From assembly GCF_000214665.1 (NCBI RefSeq), contig NC_015572.1:3162001-3226000 (forward strand): a stretch of DNA of 64,000 nucleotides. Reading direction: 5' to 3'. The notes under the pieces are model-generated. The model saw only the letters and a list, made by a program, of their open reading frames with translations. It did no database searches and was not told where the DNA came from. The position numbers and the translations under genes are program-made. The stretch is from Methylomonas methanica MC09. Its GTDB lineage: Bacteria; Pseudomonadota; Gammaproteobacteria; Methylococcales; Methylomonadaceae. Positions 8,920 through 16,918 of this stretch are shown in pieces (positions within the stretch are counted from its first letter, which is position 1; every line of letters begins with the position of its first letter).

Positions 8920-9453
8920 ATGTTCGGATTCTCCCAGGACGATGCCACGACACTGCTGGAAAGCCACCGCGACGAGCTGCTGGGCTTTCTGCTCAACCGC
9001 GTCAGCTGTCCGGATATCGCCGCCGATATTCTGCAGGATGCCTACTTCAGACTGACCCAGTTCGAATCCCACAGCCAAATCAACAACCCGCGCGCCTTCC
9101 TATACAAGGTAGTGGGCAATCTGGCCATCGACCATCTGCGTAAAACCAACCGCGAACAGACCCGGCATGCCGACGAAGACGAGTTGCTGAATCATGCCGA
9201 TGCCACGCCCAGCCTGGAGCGGCAACTGTACAGCCAGCAACAACTGGCACACCTAAAACAAGCCGTCTCGGAGCTGCCGCCGCGTTGCCGGGAAGTATTC
9301 ATCCTGCACAAATTCAAACATTACCCGTACTCGCAAATCATGCGCGAGCTGGGCATTTCCGAAAACACCGTGCTGAAACATATCGTCAAGGCCATGGAAC
9401 ACTGCCGGCGGCGCATGCGGGAACTGGAAGCGGATAACCGGCATGAACTCTAA
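8920..9453 (+). CDS. FecI-type ECF sigma factor, unit 2
   Basis: A 177-residue iron-starvation-type sigma factor. Sigma-2 shows CPDIAADILQDAYFRL and NPRAFLYKVVGNLAIDHLR; sigma-4 shows LPPRCREVFILHKFKHYPYSQIMRELGIS with recognition helix ENTVLKHIVKAM. It is encoded 158 nt after exbD and 104 nt before its fecR. The helix differs from the other nine sigma factors at nearly every exposed position, consistent with the different -35 found in this unit (TGGATAG/TGGATAC). Confidence 0.93.
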   Translation: MFGFSQDDATTLLESHRDELLGFLLNRVSCPDIAADILQDAYFRLTQFESHSQINNPRAFLYKVVGNLAIDHLRKTNREQTRHADEDELLNHADATPSLERQLYSQQQLAHLKQAVSELPPRCREVFILHKFKHYPYSQIMRELGISENTVLKHIVKAMEHCRRRMRELEADNRHEL

Positions 9454-9503
9454 ACCTCTGGCCTCATTCCGGCCCATGCGGCAAAATAGCGCCCAACTTA
9501 AGA

Positions 9504-9534
9504 TGGATAGTCAACCAAGGCTACAACGTCTTAC
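9504..9534 (+). promoter_or_regulatory. Candidate ECF promoter of fecR unit 2
   Basis: TGGATAG at 9504-9510 and CGTCTTAC at 9527-9534, 23 nt start to start; the receptor of this unit has TGGATAC and CGTCTTTA with the same spacing. Confidence 0.6.
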
Positions 9535-9557
9535 CGTAAACCTAGCCGATTAAATCC

Positions 9558-10529
9558 ATGCCAGACGCCCAACCCGATTCGGCCGAACAACAAGCCATGC
9601 AATGGCAGGCCATCCTCAGCTCGGACTTGCTCAGCGACCGCCAAAGCCGCGCGTTCGAAATCTGGCTGGCCGAAAAGCCGGAGCACGCCGCCGCCTGGCA
9701 ATCGATCAACGATTTCTGGACCGGCCTGGATGAGCTGACACTGGCGGACATTAGCGACCACGACAGCGTTCAAGTACTGGAACGCCCGCCGTTACAAATC
9801 CCTAAAGCGCGACCGCGATATTTAAACACCGGTCTGGCGATTGCCGCATCGCTGCTGTTGACGCTGGGCCTGTTTTATCAACAACTCGAATTCTATCTGG
9901 CCGACTATCGAAACAGCGTAGGCCGGCAACAACAAATCACCCTGGCGGACGGTTCCGGCATCCTGCTGAACACCGCCAGCGCCGTTTCCGTTGACTTTTC
10001 CGCACAACGGCGCACCGCCACCCTGCACGACGGCGAGGCTTACTTTACGGTGGCGGCCGACCCGAACCGGCCGTTTGTGGTGCAAACCGCTGCCGGTCAA
10101 ATTCAAGCCTTGGGTACCGCCTTCGACGTCAAACAACAAGCCGGCCACGTCAGCGTCACTGTGTTCGAGCACGCGGTGAAAATCACCAATGCCGCCGGTC
10201 AAGTCATGCAAAAACTCGCGGAAGCCGAACAACTGGATTTCACCCGGAACAGCTTGACGGCGGCGGCCCCAATCAATCTGCAACGGGCCGGCGCTTGGCA
10301 TAAACAGCGCATGGTGTTTCAAGACCAGCCCTTGGCAACGGTGATAGCGGAGCTAGAGCGCTACCGCCCGGGTAACATTCTCATCCTCGACCACGCCATC
10401 AAACACCTGCCGATCACCGGCGTGTTCGGCATCGCCGATACCGATATTGCCTTGCAAGCCATCGAGCAAAGCCTGCCGATCAAAGTCCGCAAAATCGGCG
10501 AGCACTTGGTGTTGTTGTCTGCGAAATAG
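9558..10529 (+). CDS. FecR-type anti-sigma regulator, unit 2
   Basis: A 323-residue FecR. The N-terminal sigma-binding part contains QAMQWQAILSSDLLSDRQSRAFEIWLAE; the membrane segment is near residues 92-112 (TGLAIAASLLLTLGLFYQQL); the periplasmic domain has LADGSGILLNTASAVSVDF, GEAYFTVAADPNRPFVV and ALGTAFDVK; the C-terminal part has PLATVIAELERYRPGNI. It is followed by a type B repeat pair and then the receptor. ATG 9558 lies 31 nt below the proposed -10 core. Confidence 0.93.
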   Translation: MPDAQPDSAEQQAMQWQAILSSDLLSDRQSRAFEIWLAEKPEHAAAWQSINDFWTGLDELTLADISDHDSVQVLERPPLQIPKARPRYLNTGLAIAASLLLTLGLFYQQLEFYLADYRNSVGRQQQITLADGSGILLNTASAVSVDFSAQRRTATLHDGEAYFTVAADPNRPFVVQTAAGQIQALGTAFDVKQQAGHVSVTVFEHAVKITNAAGQVMQKLAEAEQLDFTRNSLTAAAPINLQRAGAWHKQRMVFQDQPLATVIAELERYRPGNILILDHAIKHLPITGVFGIADTDIALQAIEQSLPIKVRKIGEHLVLLSAK

Positions 10530-10539
10530 TCGAGCTCAT

Positions 10540-10599
10540 GTAGGGGCGAATTCATTCGCCCCGTAAGGCTCCCCAAAGGGCGATTGAAATCGCCCCTAC
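10540..10599. repeat. Type B REP pair (GTAGGGGCGAATTCATTCGCC)
   Basis: Two inverted copies, gtaggggcgaattcattcgcc and the complementary gggcgattgaaatcgcccctac, separated by about 17 nt. The family recurs at 17935, 23831 and 30162; the 23831 copy lies directly after the RAYT transposase gene. Confidence 0.75.
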
Positions 10600-10629
10600 C
10601 CCCCTCTCCGAAAAAATTTCCTACGGGAA

Positions 10630-10660
10630 TGGATACTCTATCTTAGCTGCATCGTCTTTA
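10630..10660 (+). promoter_or_regulatory. Candidate ECF promoter of receptor unit 2
   Basis: TGGATAC at 10630-10636, CGTCTTTA at 10653-10660, 23 nt start to start, with AAAAAATTT (10611-10619) upstream as a possible UP element. Confidence 0.6.
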
Positions 10661-10734
10661 TCTGTAAGTGACTCATTGCCATGCCGGCAAACGGGACACC
10701 GCCTATTCCACGGACACGATTAAATGGAGCAAAG

Positions 10735-13215
10735 ATGACAGCCAATACCGCAATCCCCGCCGCAAAACAGGTATCCAAACCACAACCCGGCGAACGCCGC
10801 CCGCTAGCCGCCGCCGTAACCGGCCTGTGCGCCGGCTTACTGCTGCTGACCGCACAGTCGCCAACCGCCAGCGCAGCACCCGACAACGCCGCATCGGAAC
10901 AAACCGTAAACTTCGCCATTCCAGCCGGCTCCCTGTCCGACGCCCTGCTGCAATTTTCCGAAACCAGCGGCCAAAAAGTGTTGTTCAACGCCGACCTGGT
11001 GCGGGGTTTGCGCAGCGGCGGTCTGCAAGGCCGGTTTACCGTGCCGCAGGCCTTGCAACGTCTGTTGAGCGGCAGCGGTTTGACGTCCCGGGCAACCGGT
11101 AGCGGCAGCGTGACGTTGGAAAAAGCCTCCAGCGTGGAGCCGCGATCGAGCGCCACCATGCAGGCGGTGACGGTGACTGGCAGAAATGTTTATGATGCAA
11201 CGGATCCTTACAACCCCGACTACAGCCTACCGAACGCGACCACATCGACCAAAACCGACACGCCGATTATGGAAACACCGTTTTCGGTACAGGTGGTGCC
11301 GAAACAGGTTTTGGAAGACGTGCAAGCGGTACGACCCGGCGACGCGTTAAATTACGTCAGTGGTGTCTATCAAGGATCGGCGAACTCCGGCGACTGGCTG
11401 GATTGGTCAAAACGGCGCGGATTCGACTCGTTTCCTACCGGCGACTACCGGGACGGTGGCGCCTTTCCGTTAGCCAGTGCCTGGGGTGGGCGGGATTTGG
11501 CCAATATCGAGCAAGTTGAAGTGCTAAAAGGTCCTGCTTCGCTACTATATGGCCAAGCCACACCGGGTGGCGTCATCAATTACGTAACCAAGAAGCCTCT
11601 GGCAACGCCGTATTATTCCTTACAACAGCAATTCGGTTCTTACGACTTTTACCGAACCACGTTAGACGCCACCGGACCGATTACTGAGGATAAATCTCTG
11701 CTGTATCGTTTCAATTTGGCATACAAAGACGCCAATTCGTTTCGCGATACGGTGAGTAGCGACCGTATCTTTATCGCACCGACCGTGAGCTGGATAATCA
11801 GCCCACGCACTCGAATAAATTTCGAATTGGAATATGACCACGGGCATATGGTATTCGATCGCGGCGTACCGGCGATTGGCTCGCGCCCGGCCGATGTTCC
11901 ACGTAGCCGCTTCCTTGGGGAAGCCGACCCGCAAAGCGAATTCGAACGAATTTTGGTGGGCGTCAACTGGTCTCACGCCTTCAACGACAATTGGACATTG
12001 AGTCACCGCTTTACTGCGGTTTATAACGGTATAGACCAAGTTGCGAGTTTCCCGAGTTTGAATGCAGACAATGTTAGTTTGAACCGGTCATTTGAACTAG
12101 CAAAATCAGCTCTTGAAGATGACGCTTCGTACTTTAATACTGTAAATTTAACCGGACATATTGATACGTGGGGTTTGCAACATACCTTATTGCTCGGTGG
12201 AGATTACTTCCGGCAATCAACAAAGTATGTAATTACACCTTTTTCTTCCCCTATCAATATCTTCAACCCGGTCTATCTGGGGCGTGAGGGGATCGATAAT
12301 TTAGCTTCGGGCGCAACAAGTTTCACCTCCAGTTCTGATAGAGATTGGTTCGGTTTGTACATACAGGATCAAATCAAACTGCCCTATCATTTGCATTTAT
12401 TAGCGGGGATGCGCTACGACAGCTCTGAACAAATATCGCGAAACTCTAGGAGGTTGACTCCAAACGTAAGTCCTCAACAAGATAAAGTCACACCGCGCGG
12501 CGGGCTCGTTTGGCAACCAATTCCCGAGCTCAGCCTGTACGGCAGCTACTCAGAGAATTTCACCGGCATTAACGGTAACGGATTCGGCGGTGTTTTGTTA
12601 GCGCCTGAAACCGCGCAGCAATGGGAGTTTGGTTTAAAAACAGAATTATTCGACAAACGGTTTTTGGCGACCTTGGCTTGGTTCGATCTAACCAAACAAA
12701 ATGCCAGAGTGGCCGATCCAAGAGACACTCGATTCTCAGCCGCAGTAGGCGAAGCCAATGTAGCGGGTCTGGAAATAGATTTGAAAGGCGAAATTCTACC
12801 GGGTTGGAATATGATAGGCAGCTATGCCTATACGCCGGATGCCGTCACGACAATCGGTAGTGCCGCCGAAGTTGACAAGCGGTTTCCCGGCGTTCCACGT
12901 CACGGCGGTAGTTTCTTTACCACCTATGAGTTGCAGTCCGGCGTCATGCAGGGATTGAAATTTGGTGGCGGGATGATAATACGTAGCTCTCAACACACCG
13001 AGTCGACCAATAACGATGTTGTATTACCCGGTTACGCGACCGTTAATTTGCTGACCAGTTATTCCTGGAAAGTGGGGGCGAGCAAGTTAACCACACAATT
13101 AAACATCAATAATTTGTTGGACAAAGAATATTACCCAGCATCGGCGTTCAGTCGAAACGGTATCGAAGTGGGTGCGCCCAGGACGGTTATGGGTTCGGTG
13201 CGGATAGAGTACTAA
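10735..13215 (+). CDS. TonB-dependent siderophore receptor with STN domain, unit 2
   Basis: An 826-residue receptor/transducer. It has a long signal region (cleavage probably after TASAAP, near residue 46), STN domain (FAIPAGSLSDALLQFSETSGQKVLF), TonB box TMQAVTVTG, linker VYDATDPYNPDYSLPN, plug (TPFSVQVVPKQVLEDVQAV, EVLKGPASLLYGQATPGG) and a barrel ending VRIEY. ATG 10735 is preferred over ATG 10681 because GGAG lies 6 nt upstream. In the plug it is closest to the receptors of units 9 and 10 (GDYRDGGAFPLA and GGRDLANIEQVEVLKG), so the three may recognise related ligands. The barrel is visibly richer in A/T than the start of the gene. Confidence 0.95.
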   Translation: MTANTAIPAAKQVSKPQPGERRPLAAAVTGLCAGLLLLTAQSPTASAAPDNAASEQTVNFAIPAGSLSDALLQFSETSGQKVLFNADLVRGLRSGGLQGRFTVPQALQRLLSGSGLTSRATGSGSVTLEKASSVEPRSSATMQAVTVTGRNVYDATDPYNPDYSLPNATTSTKTDTPIMETPFSVQVVPKQVLEDVQAVRPGDALNYVSGVYQGSANSGDWLDWSKRRGFDSFPTGDYRDGGAFPLASAWGGRDLANIEQVEVLKGPASLLYGQATPGGVINYVTKKPLATPYYSLQQQFGSYDFYRTTLDATGPITEDKSLLYRFNLAYKDANSFRDTVSSDRIFIAPTVSWIISPRTRINFELEYDHGHMVFDRGVPAIGSRPADVPRSRFLGEADPQSEFERILVGVNWSHAFNDNWTLSHRFTAVYNGIDQVASFPSLNADNVSLNRSFELAKSALEDDASYFNTVNLTGHIDTWGLQHTLLLGGDYFRQSTKYVITPFSSPINIFNPVYLGREGIDNLASGATSFTSSSDRDWFGLYIQDQIKLPYHLHLLAGMRYDSSEQISRNSRRLTPNVSPQQDKVTPRGGLVWQPIPELSLYGSYSENFTGINGNGFGGVLLAPETAQQWEFGLKTELFDKRFLATLAWFDLTKQNARVADPRDTRFSAAVGEANVAGLEIDLKGEILPGWNMIGSYAYTPDAVTTIGSAAEVDKRFPGVPRHGGSFFTTYELQSGVMQGLKFGGGMIIRSSQHTESTNNDVVLPGYATVNLLTSYSWKVGASKLTTQLNINNLLDKEYYPASAFSRNGIEVGAPRTVMGSVRIEY

Positions 13216-13224
13216 ATTTTAATC

Positions 13225-13248
13225 GTTCCCACGTTCCAACGTGGGAAC
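13225..13248. repeat. Type A palindrome
   Basis: GTTCCCACGTT/AACGTGGGAAC inverted repeat 9 nt after the receptor stop codon, followed by a tail (gccgctccagacgctccgcgtc) like that of the other copies. It may serve as a transcript end. Confidence 0.7.
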
Positions 13249-13339
13249 GCCGCTCCAGACGCTCCGCGTCGTTTATAAACCAATGAGCGGATCGGAGTTT
13301 GCACCCCCGCTACCATTTCGCAAAACAAATCCAACCCAG

Positions 13340-13370
13340 GGTGGGGTTTTTCCGTTTTCAAACGTCTTAC
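13340..13370 (+). promoter_or_regulatory. Candidate ECF promoter of the unit 2 PepSY gene, GGTGGGR type
   Basis: GGTGGGG at 13340-13346, 16-nt spacer, CGTCTTAC at 13363-13370, 52 nt before ATG 13422. It differs from the TGGATA promoters of its own unit and matches the tonB1 promoter. Confidence 0.55.
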
Positions 13371-13421
13371 AGCATGACGGCCGTTAAAACGCCGAATCGA
13401 AACCGACACGCTGGAGTAGTT

Positions 13422-14708
13422 ATGAAAATACGCCCCTTCTGGGTATTGGCCCACCGTTACGCCGGTTTGGCGATGACGGTGTTCTTGATTATCGTCGGCC
13501 TGACCGGCAGCCTGCTGGCGTTTTACCGCGAGCTGGAACAGGCCCTCAATCCGCAATTGCATGTAGAAGCCAACGGCCGCCCGCCGCTGGATATGCCGAC
13601 CTTGATCGAAAGCGCCGAACGCTTGGCGCCGCAGGCGCGGGTCGATTCGGTCTGGCTTAATCCGGGGGCGGCGGATATTTCGGTTTCGCCGCGTTCCAAA
13701 CTAACCACCGGCCAAGCTTATGAACTGGATTACACCCAGCTGATCCTGGACCCCTACAACGGCGAGGAATTGGGCCGGCGCAATGTGGGCGATATCTCGC
13801 AAGGCCTGACCAACCTGATGCCTTTCGTGTACAAACTGCATTACGCGCTGGCGCTGGGCGAATGGGGCGGCTGGATTCTGGGCATTACCGCCTTGGTGTG
13901 GACGCTGGATTGCTTCGTGGGGTTTTATCTGACCTTGCCGGCGGCAAAACGCACACAGCCGCTGGAACAGGAAAACGCTTCATCCGGGCACACCGCATCC
14001 AAGCGTTCGTTCTGGCAACGCTGGCGGCCGGCCTGGCTGATTAAATGGCGCGGTTCCAATTATCGGATCAATTTCGATTTGCACCGGGCCGGCGGGCTTT
14101 GGCTATGGATCGTTCTATTGATTTTCGCCTGGTCCAGCGTGTTTATGAATCTGGGCGACACGGTGTATAAAACCGTTATGCAAACAGTCAGCGAATTTCA
14201 TCAACCCTGGACGGAATTCCCGGACCTGCGGAAGCCGATGCAGCATCCGGCCATCGGTTGGCGGGAGGCCTACCGGATCGGACAACAGGCCATGGCCCGC
14301 GCCGCTGTCGAGCAAGGGATTCAGATTGAAGCGCCGATAGGCATGTGGCTCAATCGAGCCAAGGGATTTTACGTTTTCAACGTCCGCAGCAGCGCCGACA
14401 TACAGGATAAGTTCGGCCAAACCAAAGCGGTGATCGATGCCGACAGCGGCGAGATAAAACTGTTGCTGCTGCCCAGCGGCCAATACAACGGCAACACCAT
14501 CACCACTTGGCTGATGGCCTTGCATATGGGCAATGTGTTCGGCCTGCCTTATCGAATCTTCGTTTGCGTACTGGGTTTGGCGATTGTGATGTTATCGGTG
14601 ACCGGGTTGGTAATCTGGCTGAAAAAGCGCAGAGCCAAAGCCTATCACGCCAAACGCGCTAAACTAAGCGCCCCTCCAACTATCGCAAACAATCGGGAGC
14701 TTTTATGA
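13422..14708 (+). CDS. PepSY-TM inner-membrane protein, unit 2 (ferric-chelate reductase-like)
   Basis: A 428-residue multi-helix membrane protein with PepSY-associated TM segments. Helix 1 is AHRYAGLAMTVFLIIVGLTGSLLAF, helix 2 follows KLHYALALGEWGGWILGITALVW, helix 3 follows NFDLHRAGGLWLWIVLLIFAWSSVF, and helix 4 is LPYRIFVCVLGLAIVMLSVTGLVIWL. Conserved His residues near the helix ends fit heme binding, as proposed for FpvG-type reductases of ferric siderophores. ATG 13422 is chosen because of GGAG upstream. It is diverged from the other four PepSY proteins here and overlaps the next gene by 4 nt (ATGA). Confidence 0.88.
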   Translation: MKIRPFWVLAHRYAGLAMTVFLIIVGLTGSLLAFYRELEQALNPQLHVEANGRPPLDMPTLIESAERLAPQARVDSVWLNPGAADISVSPRSKLTTGQAYELDYTQLILDPYNGEELGRRNVGDISQGLTNLMPFVYKLHYALALGEWGGWILGITALVWTLDCFVGFYLTLPAAKRTQPLEQENASSGHTASKRSFWQRWRPAWLIKWRGSNYRINFDLHRAGGLWLWIVLLIFAWSSVFMNLGDTVYKTVMQTVSEFHQPWTEFPDLRKPMQHPAIGWREAYRIGQQAMARAAVEQGIQIEAPIGMWLNRAKGFYVFNVRSSADIQDKFGQTKAVIDADSGEIKLLLLPSGQYNGNTITTWLMALHMGNVFGLPYRIFVCVLGLAIVMLSVTGLVIWLKKRRAKAYHAKRAKLSAPPTIANNRELL

Positions 14709-15058
14709 AACTAAACGTGTTGACCTTGACCGCCGTTATCGGATTCAGTGTTTTTGCCGCGACGTCGCACGCCGGCGAACTGTCAAACGGCGGCTGGCAA
14801 CCCAGCGGCTGCGGCGACAAACCCGCCACACCCCAAATCGACGCAGGCAACGTGGACAGCTTTAACAAAAGCGTCGCCGCCATCAACGATTGGCAGCAAC
14901 AAGCCAAAGTGTATTTCGAATGCCTGATTAAAGAAGCCAATACCGATAACAACACCATTGCCGAATCGGCCAACCGGGAGCAAGCCGCTTACCGGCAAGC
15001 GGTCGAAGCCGTAGCCGCCGAAGCCGACGCCGCCAAAAAAAAGCTGGATAAACGCTAA
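14705..15058 (+). CDS. Small secreted protein of unknown function, coupled to PepSY
   Basis: A 117-residue protein with a clear signal peptide (cleavage likely after SHA, residue 23). The mature part of about 94 residues holds two Cys (near residues 37 and 73) and an Ala/Glu/Lys-rich helical C terminus (AYRQAVEAVAAEADAAKKKLDKR). It begins within the PepSY stop codon, so translation is coupled and it probably acts with that protein in the periplasm. I do not recognise the family. Confidence 0.8.
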   Translation: MKLNVLTLTAVIGFSVFAATSHAGELSNGGWQPSGCGDKPATPQIDAGNVDSFNKSVAAINDWQQQAKVYFECLIKEANTDNNTIAESANREQAAYRQAVEAVAAEADAAKKKLDKR

Positions 15059-15131
15059 CAGGCGCAAACAGGCGATTGCCGCCAAACCGCTATCCCAGCC
15101 GTAGCCCTGCGGCTGAACTCGCGTCAACCAG

Positions 15132-15179
15132 GTAGGCCGGAATAAAACCGCCCGTCACGGGCGATTATTTCCGGCCTAC
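15132..15179. repeat. Type C repeat (GTAGGCCGGAATAA palindrome)
   Basis: gtaggccggaataa faces ttatttccggcctac across a short cgcccgtcacgggcg hairpin. A longer copy of the same family is at 20494-20570. It may also end the unit 2 transcript. Confidence 0.7.
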
Positions 15180-15286
15180 CGCTGAAATAAGCAGGAGCCG
15201 ATCCAGGAACGCCACCCAAGGTCTGTGGCAATACGTCGCATGTTAGGCTTGCGAAAAAATTGTTAGAGTAAGCCTGCGCTTCAATC

Positions 15287-15305
15287 CTTAATCGGGATCA
15301 TTATC
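15287..15305 (-). promoter_or_regulatory. Possible Fur-like site upstream of tonB2
   Basis: Read on the minus strand the first nine bases GATAATGAT equal one half of the classical 19-base Fur box and 13 of 19 positions agree overall. It ends 10 nt before the tonB2 start codon. A weak match in an AT-rich leader. Confidence 0.3.
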
Positions 15306-15315
15306 AATTACTAAA

Positions 15316-16125
15316 ATGGACTTTTTTCAAACAAGCACCCGTGAGCTGTTAGCCCCTTACAAAACCGGGAACAGCTTTGTCGATTCCTCGGCCGCTAGCA
15401 CGGGGCAAAAGCACTTCGTACGCGTAACGCCCGCTCGCCGCAACGACAATTCGCTTAACCTGACTGTATTAGGTTTCATCGTGCTAACGGTAAGCGGCCT
15501 GCATGCGTTTGGCTTTAAGTGTTTTTTCTATCCGGAGCAAGCCAAACCGCCGCGGCCGGAACCTATCGTCACGAACGTTTCGATGATAACAGTGCCTGCC
15601 GCCAAGCCGGAAGTCGCGCCGCCGCCTCCGCCTAAAACCGCCTCAAAGCCGCCGCGTAAAAAAAAGCAGCCGAAACCCAAACTGAAAAAGATTTCGCCGC
15701 AAATGCCGCCCTCCAGTTTCTCGCCCGACGATCAAGTGTTCGATCTGCACCCCCTGGAAAACAACACTGTACCCGATTTCAGCAGCTCCCTTCCCGTCAA
15801 GGATACGCAAGCCGAAGCACAACCGTATACGGAAGCCTATTTCAATGCGGAATACGATAAAAATCCCAAACCCGACTATCCCAGCATCGCCAGAAGCCGA
15901 GGCTGGCAAGGTAAAGTGGTACTGCGGGTGCAAATCAACGAAACAGGCAAAGTCGAAGCGGTTGCCGTGGAACAAAGCTCCGGCCACGAGTTGTTGGACG
16001 AATCGGCGCTTACCGCCGTGCGGGACTGGCTGTTCGTGCCGGCCGTGCAGGCCAATCAACCCATAGCCAGTTCGGTGTTGGTTCCGATCATTTTTAGCTT
16101 GCGCGATGACGAGCCGGCCGGTTGA
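15316..16125 (+). CDS. TonB energy-transducing protein 2
   Basis: A 269-residue TonB. An unusual cytoplasmic extension of about 47 residues (MDFFQTSTRELLAPYKTG...) precedes the membrane anchor (SLNLTVLGFIVLTVSGLHAFGF, about 46-67). Then a Pro/Lys spacer (PPPPPKTASKPPRKKKQPK) and the C-terminal domain (YPSIARSRGWQGKVVLRVQ, QSSGHELLDESALTAVRDWLFVPA). The domain is very similar to TonB1, including RSRGWQGKV. It has no exbBD partner and stands alone between units 2 and 3, with a possible Fur-like site just upstream. ATG 15316 has no clear Shine-Dalgarno. Confidence 0.92.
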   Translation: MDFFQTSTRELLAPYKTGNSFVDSSAASTGQKHFVRVTPARRNDNSLNLTVLGFIVLTVSGLHAFGFKCFFYPEQAKPPRPEPIVTNVSMITVPAAKPEVAPPPPPKTASKPPRKKKQPKPKLKKISPQMPPSSFSPDDQVFDLHPLENNTVPDFSSSLPVKDTQAEAQPYTEAYFNAEYDKNPKPDYPSIARSRGWQGKVVLRVQINETGKVEAVAVEQSSGHELLDESALTAVRDWLFVPAVQANQPIASSVLVPIIFSLRDDEPAG

Positions 16126-16324
16126 CCGTTTGTGATCAGGCAGTCCGCATAGTCTGCGGCCCAGCCCAAAACCCTACACTTGGTAATGTGGGATATCCCT
16201 CATTCCAGCGCTAGACGGTGCCGCCCAAGAACCACCCAAACCCCGAAAACCCCAGCCTGCCCGGCGAATGGCTTAAAATTTGCTACGGTAAATTCGTGTT
16301 TTATTGCCACCACGCTTGTCCTGT

Positions 16325-16831
16325 ATGGATGCCCTGACGGAACCCAACCTAATCGCCAGCTTTCTGCGCCACCAAAAGGAATTGCGGCAATTTTTGACCT
16401 ATAAAGTCGATTGCGCGGAAACCGCCGCCGATCTGATTCAGGAAACCTATCTGCGCATCGCCCGGCAGACGGCGGACACCGACATAGCCAACCCGCGCGC
16501 CTTCTTGTTTCGGGTTGCCGACAACCTGGCCCTGGACCATCTGCGCGGCAAGGCCAGACAAAACAAACGCGACGGCGGACCGGTGAGCGACGAGATCGCC
16601 TGCCGACAGCCGCAACCGGATAGTACCCTGATGGGGCAACAACAAATGGAACTGTTCGAAAAACTGATTTACGGGCTGCCGCCGCAATGCCGCACGGTGT
16701 TTTTGCTGTGCCGGGTAGAAGGCAAAAGCTATGCGGAAATCGCCGCCGAGCTGAGTATTTCGGCCCGCACGGTGGAAAGCCATATGCACAAAGCCTTGAA
16801 GTTGCTGAAAGAGCGCGTCGATTTCTTATAA
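16325..16831 (+). CDS. FecI-type ECF sigma factor, unit 3
   Basis: A 168-residue sigma factor. Sigma-2 shows CAETAADLIQETYLRIAR and NPRAFLFRVADNLALDHLRG; sigma-4 shows LPPQCRTVFLLCRVEGKSYAEIAAELSIS with recognition helix ARTVESHMHKAL. I start at ATG 16325; a TTG at 16304 is in frame but adds nothing family-like. It is 87 nt before fecR. This is one of the units where I could not find a shared -35 heptamer. Confidence 0.92.
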   Translation: MDALTEPNLIASFLRHQKELRQFLTYKVDCAETAADLIQETYLRIARQTADTDIANPRAFLFRVADNLALDHLRGKARQNKRDGGPVSDEIACRQPQPDSTLMGQQQMELFEKLIYGLPPQCRTVFLLCRVEGKSYAEIAAELSISARTVESHMHKALKLLKERVDFL

Positions 16832-16918
16832 CCGCCCAAAACAGTCCATGCCACTTACCCCTACCCTCAAATCGTGGCATGATGCCGGCACTTGTTTAAC
16901 GGTTTACCCGCCCTCGTA

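Noticed and set aside
16190..16199. GGGATATCCC before fecI unit 3 as a seventh GGCATATC box
   Set aside because: It is a simple palindrome that shares only ATATC with the box, so I left it out.
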